From Bordetella genomosp. 8 (lineage in GTDB: Bacteria; Pseudomonadota; Gammaproteobacteria; Burkholderiales; Burkholderiaceae_B): 64,000 bases of DNA. The position numbers and the translations under genes were made by a program. Location of the stretch: the NCBI RefSeq assembly GCF_002119685.1, contig NZ_CP021108.1, positions 5,890,001-5,954,000 of the forward strand, in the 5' to 3' direction. Positions within the stretch are counted from its first letter, which is position 1. Each line of letters begins with the position of its first letter. Positions 35,706 through 44,798 of the stretch are shown one piece after another. The notes below the pieces were generated by a model. The model was not told the DNA's origin, made no database searches, and saw only the letters and a list, made by a program, of their open reading frames with translations.

Positions 35706-35863
35706 TGCGCATACTCTTCATCCTGATCGTGCTCGCCAACGTCGTCGTCTATGGCATCGGCCAGGGATGGCTGGGCGTGCAGCCGGACGATGAAGGCCGG
35801 GATCCGATGAAGCTGCAGCAGCAGTTGAATGCGGATAAGGTGGTGGTGGGGAAAGCCCCTTGA
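35705..35863 (+). CDS. 52-residue membrane stub after coaX
   Basis: A short frame whose ATG overlaps the coaX stop (TAATG). Residues 1-20 (MRILFILIVLANVVVYGIGQ) are a transmembrane helix, followed by GWLGVQPDDEGRDPMKLQQQL and a short end. The gene after coaX in related bacteria is often a SPOR-domain protein that begins in a very similar way (from memory); here the SPOR part is missing. It could be a real small protein or the remnant of a truncated gene. The polysaccharide cluster begins 2 bp beyond its stop. Confidence 0.6.
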   Translation: MRILFILIVLANVVVYGIGQGWLGVQPDDEGRDPMKLQQQLNADKVVVGKAP

Positions 35864-35865
35864 AC

Positions 35866-36309
35866 TCAGGGACTGTCGTCCTCGCGGCGGTAGAACACGA
35901 AGCGGCGCATGATGAAATAAGACAGCAGGGCCATGGGCAGCGTCAAAATCAACTGCGCAAGGATGGGCCCTTCGAGCCAACGCCGCAGGGCACTGAGCGC
36001 CACATAATTGACGCCATAAATCGCCAGATAGCCGCAGATAAACCTGGGCAGCCGGGCAAGCATCAGCATGCGGAACACATAGCCGCCGATGGAGAAAAAA
36101 TTGAAAACGATGCCCGCGACGATGCCGCACAGTAGCGCCACCCCGACTGGCGCGCCGGCTAACACCGCGCCGCCATAGCAAGCGAAACCCACAACGGTAT
36201 TCGCTATGCCGGCGAAACAGAATCTCAGGAAGGTACTGTCCGACAGGATTGTGCCGATGCGCGACCCGCCACGCCGCTCGCCCGCGGCCGGGCGCTGCTC
36301 CAGAGTCAT
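35866..36309 (-). CDS. GtrA-family membrane protein (first copy)
   Basis: 147 residues, four hydrophobic segments. FLRFCFAGIANTVVGFACYGGAVLAG and FLEGPILAQLILTLP-like C-terminal helices are typical of GtrA, thought to flip undecaprenyl-phosphate sugars. It overlaps the upstream methyltransferase gene by 4 bp and is the last gene of the 35.9-43.4 kb minus-strand group, which also has a GtrB-like GT2 domain and a GT-C-like membrane protein. Convergent with the stub gene, only 2 bp apart. Confidence 0.88.
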   Translation of the reverse strand: MTLEQRPAAGERRGGSRIGTILSDSTFLRFCFAGIANTVVGFACYGGAVLAGAPVGVALLCGIVAGIVFNFFSIGGYVFRMLMLARLPRFICGYLAIYGVNYVALSALRRWLEGPILAQLILTLPMALLSYFIMRRFVFYRREDDSP

Positions 36310-37211
36310 TGCTTGAACCCGACAGTCATCACATTGCCGACGTTGAAAGCGAGCTTTTTGGTATCCAGCCCATAGCGATTCATTGCGTTCAAAACTCGCT
36401 CTTTCGTGTTCATGCTCAAGGGCGTCAGGCGCATCCAGTATCGCAAGCTATACCGGTTCCTGAAGGGATGAACCTCTACCTCGGAATAACCGGCGCGTTC
36501 GAAAAGGGCCCGTATGCTGCGCTTGGAAAAAAGCTGCAGATGCTCGATATCGATGATAGGCGAGCGCCGCCCCAGCAGACGATTGACCGGCGCTCTGTAG
36601 TCGTGCGTCACCGTCGCAAACACGCCGCCGGGACGCAGCAGCCTGTGCGCCGCCTGCGCGATCGCCTCGGGATCACGGACATGCTCCATCGTCATGAAGC
36701 AACAAACCAGATCGAAAGAAGCAGGTTGAAAATCCGCTTCATTGAACATGCCAGCGCGTATCCACGGTCTGCGATGCTCGGGCGCGGCCGCAATCGCCGC
36801 CGTCGAAGGCTCGACACCTGCCAGCACAGTCATCCCGGACCGCGCCAGATATTCCAGGAACACACCGGTGCCCGTGCCGATTTCCAATGCGCTGCGCCCG
36901 TTGCCCAACCGCCGCAGCGCCGGCTGAATCGCGCGGCAATACGCAGCGGCGGCATCGTCGGCCTCCTCGGCGCTATCGTAGTCGGCAGAATGATATGCCT
37001 GCGCCAGCTCCGACTCGTCAGGTGGCGTGTCGGCATAGACGACGTCGCAAACAGTGCAGCGGACCAGGCGGTGCGACATGAATTCCGGAACCTTGCGGGA
37101 TGCGAAGCTGAACCCCGATACCTTGGATGCATCGATGCTGTCCTCGAGGAACAGTTTGGCCTTCCGCTCGTCGGCATGGCATACAGGGCAAGGGCGTGTC
37201 ATCTTTTGCAT
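36306..37211 (-). CDS. Class I SAM-dependent methyltransferase with zinc-ribbon-like N-terminus
   Basis: 301 residues; the second Met (MTRPCPVC, 37202) is an equally possible start. The N-terminus has CPVC and, about 45 residues later, CTVC, a probable zinc site. SAM motif I is ALEIGTGTGVFLEYL, post-motif E is EPS, and FMTMEHVRDPEAI follows. This arrangement is seen in sugar methyltransferases and C-methyltransferases of polysaccharide and deoxysugar pathways. It is separated from the next methyltransferase by about 90 bp. Substrate unknown. Confidence 0.83.
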   Translation of the reverse strand: MQKMTRPCPVCHADERKAKLFLEDSIDASKVSGFSFASRKVPEFMSHRLVRCTVCDVVYADTPPDESELAQAYHSADYDSAEEADDAAAAYCRAIQPALRRLGNGRSALEIGTGTGVFLEYLARSGMTVLAGVEPSTAAIAAAPEHRRPWIRAGMFNEADFQPASFDLVCCFMTMEHVRDPEAIAQAAHRLLRPGGVFATVTHDYRAPVNRLLGRRSPIIDIEHLQLFSKRSIRALFERAGYSEVEVHPFRNRYSLRYWMRLTPLSMNTKERVLNAMNRYGLDTKKLAFNVGNVMTVGFKQ

Positions 37212-37302
37212 GAGAATCGAAAGTCGCTAGACTGAGCAATATAAACAGCGATCCCGGTACGGGGTCACGTCCGGCATACGCCCGTGGCAACCGCCGCCGG
37301 CA

Positions 37303-38106
37303 TCAATCAGGGCGCCGAATCGAACGCGTTGCCTGAAGGAAATAGCCCAGCGGATCCTCCGCGGCGCCCCATCCCAGGCGGTCGGCGGCATGGGCGGCAC
37401 AAACGAAAGCGGCGGCCAACAAGCCGGTAATGACGCCAAATGGCATTGTAAAAACCAGCCGCCAGCCTTGTCCGGGACTGAACAGCCGGAGCGACAACAC
37501 GGTAAGCTTGTTTGCTATCGCGCCGACATCGGAACCACGTTCCGCGATCCGGATATCCGCGAACCCATGCCCGGATAAAAGCGCTCGAAGCCGGTTCCTC
37601 GTAAACCGATGGTAATCGTGGGGCAGATGATGCAGCCGCGCGGACCACGGAACGGTCAACAGCAAGGTACCGCCCGGCTTCAACACACGGAACATCTCGC
37701 TTACCAGCAACTCCGGATCGCTCGCATGTTCCATTACCTCAACGCAAAGCACCGCGTCGAATGTGCCGTCCGCGAAAGGCATGGAGCCGCCATCGTAATA
37801 GGTGACATCCCTCACCGACTCCGACATGCCGAACTCGGCGGCGTTGGCGATATCCAGGCCGAAATAATGCACCCTTTCCGGAAGCCAGCTGCGCCATGGC
37901 GACTGGCCCGCACCCACATCCAATACCTTCCCGTCCAGCGATCCCAGCGCCGGCCGCAGATGCTTCACTATCGTGGCCAGTTGCAGGTCCACCACGCAGC
38001 GGAGCCGAAAAGCCCACGGATTGGACGAGGGCGGCTTGACGGAAATCGGCTGAAACGCTTCGCCCGGCGAATCGTCGGCCTCGGCACGGGATCTGGTGCG
38101 AACCAT
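37303..38106 (-). CDS. Class I SAM-dependent methyltransferase with C-terminal hydrophobic segment
   Basis: 267 residues from the ATG giving MVRTRSRAEADDSPGE. SAM motif I is VLDVGAGQSPW; the Methyltransf_11 block is FDAVLCVEVMEHASDPELLVSEM and GGTLLLTVPW. A hydrophobic stretch (VFTMPFGVITGLLAAAFVCA) near the end suggests membrane association, sensible for an enzyme acting on a lipid-linked sugar. Start lies 13 bp past the stop of the epimerase-GT2 gene. Confidence 0.83.
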   Translation of the reverse strand: MVRTRSRAEADDSPGEAFQPISVKPPSSNPWAFRLRCVVDLQLATIVKHLRPALGSLDGKVLDVGAGQSPWRSWLPERVHYFGLDIANAAEFGMSESVRDVTYYDGGSMPFADGTFDAVLCVEVMEHASDPELLVSEMFRVLKPGGTLLLTVPWSARLHHLPHDYHRFTRNRLRALLSGHGFADIRIAERGSDVGAIANKLTVLSLRLFSPGQGWRLVFTMPFGVITGLLAAAFVCAAHAADRLGWGAAEDPLGYFLQATRSIRRPD

Positions 38107-38119
38107 CTTTGCCGTGTCC

Positions 38120-40072
38120 TTATTTGGGCAACAATTCGGTCGCCACGCCATTCCGGATCAACGAGGCGCGGATAAGGCGAGGACGACCCTTCACCTCCAG
38201 CATTATCTTCGCCACATACTCACCCACCAGGCCGATGGCGAACAGGTTGAACGAACCGAAAACCAGAATGGTAATAAGCAGCGTCGTCACCCCACGCGGC
38301 GCGATATCAGGAAAGAATATCCGTAGCAACGCCACCACCACCGCGGCAAGTATGGAGAAACCCAACGCGACCACACCCACGGAAGTCAGCATTGTCAGCG
38401 GAGTATTGCTGAAGGAAAATATGCCGCGCTTGGCCCATTCGATATTCTTCAGCAAGCTGTTGGTCGTCCGGCCAAACATGCGCTCAGGCCGGACGTAGTC
38501 CACGCCTGTCTGCTTGAATCCCACATAGGCTCGCAGGCCGCGCACGAAAAGGTCGCGCTCGGGACAATTAAGCAGCCATCCCACTACTCGCCGGTCGATC
38601 AAGGAGAAGTCACCCGCATCCAACGGGATATTCACATAGCTGAACATGGCGAAGAGCCGATAGAACAGCTTGTACATCGCCCCCCAGTACCACGGCATTT
38701 CCCGCTTCACGCGACGCCCGTAAACGACATCGTAGCCTTCCAGCCATTTCTCATGGAACTTGGCGATAAGCTCAGGCGGATCCTGCAGATCACCATCCAG
38801 CAGCACAACGGCCTCTTTGGTGGCAAGCTCCATTCCGCTGCGAAACGCCATCTGGGAACCGAAGTTCCGGGAATGCGTTATTCCGATAACCTTGGGATCC
38901 GAGAGCGAAATCTCGCGAATGACTTCAGCGCTGTTGTCCGGGCTGCCGTCGTTCACCAGGATGATCTCGTAGTCGACCCCGAGCGAACGGAAAGTCTCGG
39001 TCAGCCGTCGATACATGTACGGAATGGCTTGGCCGTCCTTGTAGCAGGCGACAATCGCGGAAATACTCCTGCGGCGCCCTTGCGCATGCTGCTTCGTTGC
39101 CTGCGCAATGTCGTCATCACTCAAGAGGCTTATCCAAGCGGCGGTTGCCCGCAAACCTTCTTCCATCCCCGTCGTGGCCTTCCAGCCCAGTTGTTCCCAG
39201 GCCTTGCTGGGATCGGAATACCAGTCAGCAAGGTCCCATTTTCGGGCCTGCATGGTGGAAAACACGGGCTCGCCCGGGATAGCGAACACCTGCTTGGCCA
39301 ACGCCGCCAGATCGGCGATGGTAAATTTTTTCCCCGCGCCGATGTTGATGTTCTCGCCATACAGGCCGGGATGCATTCTCACCGCGGCCATGATGAAGGC
39401 CGCGCACACATCGTCGATATAGACGAAATCGCGCGACGTATCTGGATTGACCAGCGCCGGATACTTTCCCTGCAGGCCCTGCCTGACAATATTCGGCAAT
39501 AGGCGCGACGTGTCCTCCAGCGGCCCATAGACGGAATACAGCCGCAGATTGACGCAGGGAAAGGATCGATATCGACCCATATATTGCATGTACTGCGCAA
39601 TCGCAACCTTGGAAACCGCATAGGGGCTGTTGGGTTCGCAAACGCCGTCCTCGGCCGGGGCAGTGCAATTCGTACCATATTCGGAAGAGCTGCCAGCGTG
39701 CACGAAAGCCGCCACGCCGCTTTTCGCCAGCGCCTCAATAAAATTCACCGCCGACAGAAAGTTGGTCTGGTAGATCAGCGTCTGATCTTCTTCGAATGAA
39801 TAGGCGCCATATGCCGCGCAATCCAGTACCGTTTGCGGACGCACGGTATTGACCAGATTCTGTACGGAGGCATAGTCGTTGAGATCGACCGCGACAATTT
39901 GGTCTTCCTTGACATCGGCAAGCCGCCAGTTGCGGTCGCGGCGCACTGCCGCGTATACGTCATTGCGACGTGCGGCGATCCGCTTGAACAGGTTCGCCCC
40001 GATGAAGCCAGAAGCTCCGGTTACCAGAATCGGCCCACGCAACGCGGCAATGTAGTCGTCTAGGGCAGGCAT
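38120..40072 (-). CDS. Fusion of NAD-dependent sugar epimerase/dehydratase and GT2 polyprenyl-phosphate glycosyltransferase
   Basis: 650 residues with no break in frame. Residues 1-315 form an extended SDR: TGASGFIG (18-25), catalytic Y151 and K155 (SPYAVSKVAI), and a substrate region with RDFVYIDDV. From about 336 a GtrB/DPM1-like GT2 domain follows (SAIVACYKDGQ, VNDGSPDNS, LDGDLQDPPEL at 425-435), ending in two transmembrane helices (~560-630). The SDR would make or epimerise the nucleotide sugar that the GT2 half loads onto undecaprenyl phosphate. The upstream transketolase subunit gene ends at its start (1-bp overlap). Confidence 0.9.
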   Translation of the reverse strand: MPALDDYIAALRGPILVTGASGFIGANLFKRIAARRNDVYAAVRRDRNWRLADVKEDQIVAVDLNDYASVQNLVNTVRPQTVLDCAAYGAYSFEEDQTLIYQTNFLSAVNFIEALAKSGVAAFVHAGSSSEYGTNCTAPAEDGVCEPNSPYAVSKVAIAQYMQYMGRYRSFPCVNLRLYSVYGPLEDTSRLLPNIVRQGLQGKYPALVNPDTSRDFVYIDDVCAAFIMAAVRMHPGLYGENINIGAGKKFTIADLAALAKQVFAIPGEPVFSTMQARKWDLADWYSDPSKAWEQLGWKATTGMEEGLRATAAWISLLSDDDIAQATKQHAQGRRRSISAIVACYKDGQAIPYMYRRLTETFRSLGVDYEIILVNDGSPDNSAEVIREISLSDPKVIGITHSRNFGSQMAFRSGMELATKEAVVLLDGDLQDPPELIAKFHEKWLEGYDVVYGRRVKREMPWYWGAMYKLFYRLFAMFSYVNIPLDAGDFSLIDRRVVGWLLNCPERDLFVRGLRAYVGFKQTGVDYVRPERMFGRTTNSLLKNIEWAKRGIFSFSNTPLTMLTSVGVVALGFSILAAVVVALLRIFFPDIAPRGVTTLLITILVFGSFNLFAIGLVGEYVAKIMLEVKGRPRLIRASLIRNGVATELLPK

Positions 40073-40983
40073 CAGCGCAGTTCGTCCACAACGGAGATCA
40101 AGGTTGAAACATCGAGGCCCGACTCGCGCCGGAGATAGGTTTGGGAGCCATAACGACCATAGTTGTGCGCTCTGGCATGGAGATGGCGGAAACGACCTAC
40201 CAGTACACCCAGCGACGAGAGTGACAACATAAGGTCCGCCGCAGCGCTTCCCTGGCGCACATGCTCTTCCGCGACCACCAGGGCGTCACGCTCCCGGATC
40301 TGCGCGAGCATCGATTCCGGTATGCGATGCCGCGCGATAGGCAGCTCCGCCAGCGCCCACAGGTTGGGACGCGTCTCCACGGGCCTGTCCTGACATGCCG
40401 CTATATAGGTACCAGCCAACGGGCCAACCGCGACAACCACAGGCCCATCGCCCTGGACCAGTTGGCGCCACGCCCCATAGGCTGGCACGGCGTAACCCGA
40501 CGGGGGTTCGCCCCGTCCCATCCGCAGATAGGCAGGACCGGCGTGGCCGCCGGCTTCGTCGACGACGGCCGCCACGTCCTCGTCGAACACGGGAACATAG
40601 ACCGACATGTTCGGCAAGGTCAGGAGTACCCCGTAATCCTCGATAGCGTGGTGCGTCGGCCCCATTACGCCATAGCCGTAGCCGCCGCCATTCCCCACCA
40701 GCTTGACTGGCAGATCGTGGAAGCAAATATCATTTCTGATCTGCTCGAAGGGACGCGCATACAGGAAAGGGGCAATGCTATAGACCCACGGCGCCAGGCC
40801 TTCACGCGCCAAGGCTGCCGCCACCGAAATAAGGTTCTGTTCAGCAACGCCGCCGTTTATGAAGCGACGTCCCATGGCTTTCTGTAGCGGCTCCAAGGCC
40901 ATGAAGCCCAGATCTCCCGTCAGGAACACCATACGTTCGTCGGCGCTCCGTTCGACCAGCGCGTCGCAAAGCTGCTTCCTCAT
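40072..40983 (-). CDS. Transketolase-like protein, C-terminal subunit (pyrimidine-binding and C-terminal domains)
   Basis: 303 residues. GGVAEQNLISVAAALAREG contains the glutamate that activates thiamine diphosphate, and the later part is the transketolase C-terminal domain (VVVAVGPLAGTY, LVVAEEHVRQG). It is half of a normal transketolase and needs the partner encoded just upstream (4-bp overlap). In this setting it likely performs a two-carbon ketol transfer on a nucleotide-linked or phosphorylated sugar rather than pentose-phosphate chemistry. Confidence 0.88.
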   Translation of the reverse strand: MRKQLCDALVERSADERMVFLTGDLGFMALEPLQKAMGRRFINGGVAEQNLISVAAALAREGLAPWVYSIAPFLYARPFEQIRNDICFHDLPVKLVGNGGGYGYGVMGPTHHAIEDYGVLLTLPNMSVYVPVFDEDVAAVVDEAGGHAGPAYLRMGRGEPPSGYAVPAYGAWRQLVQGDGPVVVAVGPLAGTYIAACQDRPVETRPNLWALAELPIARHRIPESMLAQIRERDALVVAEEHVRQGSAAADLMLSLSSLGVLVGRFRHLHARAHNYGRYGSQTYLRRESGLDVSTLISVVDELR

Positions 40984-41762
40984 GTCTTATCACATTCTTC
41001 CAGGGCCGCACTCAGCTGCTCGGCGCTCAGCGGCAGATAGTGCGAATCCATGCGGTTCTCGAGAAAGCTCACGCCATGTCCCTTCGTGGTTTGCAGAAAA
41101 ACAATCCTTACCTTGTCCTGGGGCGCGGCCAGAGCCATGCGTATGCTGTCCGCATCATGGCCGTCAATAATCCGAATGTCGACATCGAAGCCGTCGAGAC
41201 GGCTCCACAACGGATACATCGAAGCCACCTCGCCGGTGGAACCGAAGCCCTGGAAACCGTTGTGGTCCACCAGCACGACCAGATTGCTCAGCCGGTGATG
41301 CGCTGCGAATATCAGTGCTTCCCATGTGGATCCCTCCTGCCATTCGCCGTCCGAGGTCAGGCAGGCGACCCGGCCTTTCCCACCCTTCAGCCTGAAGGCC
41401 AGTGCGGTGCCCGCTGCCAACGAAAGTCCATGCCCCAGGCTCCCGGTAGCGAAAGGAATATCGGGGAACCCACCTGCGGGAGGATGTCCGGGCAGCATCG
41501 TATCGTCGCCGTGAAAAGTGGTCAGTTGCTCATCCGAGAGCTTTCCAAGTGTCCACAAGGCGATATAGAGCGCGCCGGCCGAATGGCCTTTGGAGAGGAT
41601 AAATCGGTCATCCTCGCTCAGAAACTCGTGAAAGACGACCAGCATGGCGTCCAACGCGGACAGGTTCCCACCCAGATGGCCGACCCTGCTGTCCGCATGC
41701 ATCTTCAGCAGGCGTTTGCGAGCCTGCACGAAGTCGGCGCGGCTCAGAATTCTTTTGTTCAT
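40980..41762 (-). CDS. Transketolase-like protein, N-terminal subunit (diphosphate-binding domain)
   Basis: 260 residues from the ATG giving MNKRILSRADFVQARKRL, chosen because GGGAGATGGA precedes it; an upstream start adds 13 residues. The thiamine-diphosphate motif runs from TSDGEWQEGSTWEA to VDHNGFQGFG; SKGHSAGALYIAL and ATGSLGHGLSLA are standard transketolase motifs. It pairs with the C-terminal subunit. Split transketolases occur in several O-antigen and secondary-metabolite clusters. Confidence 0.88.
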   Translation of the reverse strand: MNKRILSRADFVQARKRLLKMHADSRVGHLGGNLSALDAMLVVFHEFLSEDDRFILSKGHSAGALYIALWTLGKLSDEQLTTFHGDDTMLPGHPPAGGFPDIPFATGSLGHGLSLAAGTALAFRLKGGKGRVACLTSDGEWQEGSTWEALIFAAHHRLSNLVVLVDHNGFQGFGSTGEVASMYPLWSRLDGFDVDIRIIDGHDADSIRMALAAPQDKVRIVFLQTTKGHGVSFLENRMDSHYLPLSAEQLSAALEECDKT

Positions 41763-41813
41763 TCCATCTCCCGCAGGGATCATCGCCGCCGCGGCAGACA
41801 TCCCCGTGCACCG

Positions 41814-43370
41814 CTATTGCGGCTTCACGAAAAGTAGATAATAGGGCGGCATACCAGGAAGATCCACCCGACGCATATGCGATTCCAGGTATTTGAAAAT
41901 CTCGCTTTCGGCGTTGCTGAACTGCAGGTCTGCCCGTCCATCCAGCGCCAGATTATTCACCAGAACGAACGCTGGCGCTGCCTTCTCTATACGGGCGATT
42001 TCCGCTTGCTGGTACGCCACGTCGCGCGGGAACGTCAAGTAATTCCCATAGATCACTGATTTACGCCCAAGAATGGGATATGCGCCTGGCCAGAACGGCG
42101 TAATCAGTACATTTTCACCGTGCGGGGCGTAGCTCGCAGCCAATTCCTTCAGCAATGCAATATCCCTGGCCGTCCCTTGGTCAACGCATAAAGCGCTCCC
42201 CGCCGCATCGACCTTTACGCATCCCCTACCGGGGCCGCTTTCCACGCCCGGCTGCAATGGCACCATCACGATAGCCGAAGCCGCCGCCAGACCGAACAGC
42301 AGAACCCATCGCAAAGGCCCTTTCGTCGCGGCAAGCAGCGCGATACACCCCAACAGCATCGGGAAAATTCCCTGCGCCAGATGGCCCACATCCGCGCGGG
42401 AAAACGCATAGTGGGCGTAAGGGATACTCAACACGGCGCTGGCGACGAGCACCGGTGAGACGGCAATCCGCCGACGGCGCGCGACGAATATCCAGATCAG
42501 CGCGAGGAGACTGAAGATGGGCAACGCCAGGAAGAACAAGCCAACCAGAAGTTGGCGCCACGGTTGAATTCCCACCAGCGAAAAATCGGCACGCCAAGGC
42601 CAGGGAACTGGAAGCGGCAGATTGGTCGCCTGCACTTCAAAGATAAATGCCACGCTTTGCCAGAAAGCGGTGGCAAAACCCGGCACGAACAGAACCATCA
42701 GCAGAATCGGGCTGTACCCCAGCAGAACACCCGCCGCCCATGCAAGAATCGTTTTACCAGCCGGTACGGTGGGCTCGTGGCTCAATCTCAACCACACGAA
42801 AACCAGCACGCTGGCCAACGCGGCATAAAACCCGTGGTTACGGCCCAGGACGGCGGCCAAGCCTACACTCATGCCGACCATGAAATAACGGCTCAGCACC
42901 GGTTTGTATACCAGATAGGCGAAAACGCCTACCAACAGGATGGATATGGAGATATCGAAAAGCTTATGCCTGGGAAACATCCATACTGCGAGCGTCAGGG
43001 CGCCAACCAGCAGGAATATCGCCCTGGAACGCCCCGGCGGCGCGGACTTGTTGATAAGTTGCAGTCCGACGAACAACCCAAGCAATTGGAAGAGCGCAAC
43101 GGCCACCCGCAAGCTCATGATGCCGCTATCGCGCCAGGCACCCATCCACGCCGCGGCCCAATAGTATCGGCCAGGATCGTACGCGAGAAAATCCCGCAAT
43201 GGGACTTCTCCGTCGAGCACCCGCTGCACGCCATACCAGAGGTACCCTTCATCCCATAAATTGAAGCCATTGCGGCCCTGCCAGGCGAAAAGTCCGAATA
43301 CCGTGGCAGCGGCCAAGACAAGGACCGTCATCGGCGGCCTGAACCGGACCCTGGAAGGATTGGGCATCAT
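41814..43370 (-). CDS. GT-C-like integral membrane protein (possible periplasmic sugar transferase)
   Basis: 518 residues from ATG MMPNPSRVRFRPP; an upstream start adding 15 residues is possible. About ten hydrophobic segments. The first periplasmic loop holds NLWDEGYLWYGVQRVLDGEVPLRDF, an acidic DE pair at the position of the GT-C catalytic site. The C-terminal ~110 residues are soluble and probably periplasmic. In gtr-type systems such a protein moves the sugar from undecaprenyl phosphate to LPS; that role is inferred from the GtrA and GT2 neighbours. Confidence 0.78.
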   Translation of the reverse strand: MMPNPSRVRFRPPMTVLVLAAATVFGLFAWQGRNGFNLWDEGYLWYGVQRVLDGEVPLRDFLAYDPGRYYWAAAWMGAWRDSGIMSLRVAVALFQLLGLFVGLQLINKSAPPGRSRAIFLLVGALTLAVWMFPRHKLFDISISILLVGVFAYLVYKPVLSRYFMVGMSVGLAAVLGRNHGFYAALASVLVFVWLRLSHEPTVPAGKTILAWAAGVLLGYSPILLMVLFVPGFATAFWQSVAFIFEVQATNLPLPVPWPWRADFSLVGIQPWRQLLVGLFFLALPIFSLLALIWIFVARRRRIAVSPVLVASAVLSIPYAHYAFSRADVGHLAQGIFPMLLGCIALLAATKGPLRWVLLFGLAAASAIVMVPLQPGVESGPGRGCVKVDAAGSALCVDQGTARDIALLKELAASYAPHGENVLITPFWPGAYPILGRKSVIYGNYLTFPRDVAYQQAEIARIEKAAPAFVLVNNLALDGRADLQFSNAESEIFKYLESHMRRVDLPGMPPYYLLFVKPQ

Positions 43371-43454
43371 TGGCGAATGGTTGGGTTGGGAAAAGATGCG
43401 CAATTCTACTGGCAAGCGTTGTCATCTTTGTTGCCGCGTAGCGGCTGACGGACA

Positions 43455-44753
43455 TCAACCTCCGCTTTCGGAACCGAGCCAGGGCTCCAATGCGTTCACG
43501 ATGCGGCTGGTGGCGCCGGCATGCGCGGCCGTCCAGGACAGCGCGGCCGCCTTCATCTCCTCACGGCGGCGGGTGTCGCGCAACAACTCGTAGGCCTGTA
43601 ACAGTGCTTCCTCCGCGTTATCCACCTGTATTGCGCCACCCGCGGCAACGGCATCGCTTACTGCCTGCGCAAAATTGCGCATATGGGGCCCCACGATGAC
43701 GGGCGTACCCGCCGCGCAGGCCTCGATCAGGTTTTGTCCACCCATTGGTGCGAAGCCCCCGGCCACGATCGCGACATCCGCCGCGGCGTAATAGAAGGCC
43801 ATCTCCCCCAAGGAATCTCCGAGCAGTACCGTCAAGCCGTCTTTTACCGCATCCAGGCCATCGGAGCGCCGCATGTACGCCAGGCCTTGCGCATCAAGGA
43901 TCGCCGCAGCACTGTCAAATCGCTGAGGATGGCGGGGTATCAGCACGTGCAACACCCCCGGCGGCGCGTGCTGCCTGTGTTGATCGATGGCGGAAACGAA
44001 CATTTGGTCTTCGCCTTCACGGGTACTCGCGATCACGACCACGGGCGCACTACGGGCGACCCGCCAATCGCGTCCCTGCCGCATTTGGTCGACGGACGGG
44101 GTAACATCGAACTTCAAGTTGCCCACTACCTGCGGGTCGGACGCGCCAATCTCGCGCAAGCGATCGGCGTCGCCTTGAGTCTGGGCCAGCACCAGATCCA
44201 ACGCACCATACGTCCGTCCCAATACCCAGCGAATCCGCCGCGACTGCCGCAGGGACCGCTCGGAGAATCGTGCACTGACGAGCACTATCGGCACGCCGAA
44301 CCGCCCGGCCTCATGGATCAGATTCGGCCAAACCTCGCGCTCAATGAGAATGCCGCATCGGGGCTTGAAGAACCCAAGGAATCGACGCACCAAGCCAGGA
44401 AAATCGTAAGGCAGCCATGCCTGCCGCAGCTGACCGCTGGCGATCTCGCCGCCATAGACCCGCGCAGCCTCCTCCCAGCCGGTAGGCGTCGTATGCGTCA
44501 GCAATAGCGGAAAGCCGCGGTTCAGCAGTGTCTTAATCAGGGGATGTGCCGCGCGGACCTCTCCCAGGCTCACCGCGTGAACCCATACCCGGCCGATTCG
44601 GCCATGATCCTCCTTCCGTTCGACATAGCGACCGAACCGGGTCGGAGCCAGGATCTGCCAGCGAGCGCCATCCTTGCCCGCGCGCACACGCATCCAGAGC
44701 CAGATGAATGGCGCAAACATGCATAGAAGAACTGTGTACAGGAATCTCGTCAT
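43455..44753 (-). CDS. waaA: 3-deoxy-D-manno-octulosonic acid (Kdo) transferase
   Basis: 432 residues. N-terminal membrane anchor (FLYTVLLCMFAPFIWLWM) followed by the GT30 domain: VWVHAVSLGEVRAAHPL with the catalytic glutamate, FKPRCGILIEREVWPNLI, and the C-terminal GGFAPMGGQNLIEACAAG. It adds Kdo to lipid IVA at the cytoplasmic face. It is followed on the same strand by the gtr-like group and preceded by waaC. Confidence 0.95.
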   Translation of the reverse strand: MTRFLYTVLLCMFAPFIWLWMRVRAGKDGARWQILAPTRFGRYVERKEDHGRIGRVWVHAVSLGEVRAAHPLIKTLLNRGFPLLLTHTTPTGWEEAARVYGGEIASGQLRQAWLPYDFPGLVRRFLGFFKPRCGILIEREVWPNLIHEAGRFGVPIVLVSARFSERSLRQSRRIRWVLGRTYGALDLVLAQTQGDADRLREIGASDPQVVGNLKFDVTPSVDQMRQGRDWRVARSAPVVVIASTREGEDQMFVSAIDQHRQHAPPGVLHVLIPRHPQRFDSAAAILDAQGLAYMRRSDGLDAVKDGLTVLLGDSLGEMAFYYAAADVAIVAGGFAPMGGQNLIEACAAGTPVIVGPHMRNFAQAVSDAVAAGGAIQVDNAEEALLQAYELLRDTRRREEMKAAALSWTAAHAGATSRIVNALEPWLGSESGG

Positions 44754-44798
44754 GGCATCAGGATAGGCCGGCGGCGACGCCGTCGTCTGCCACGCAGT

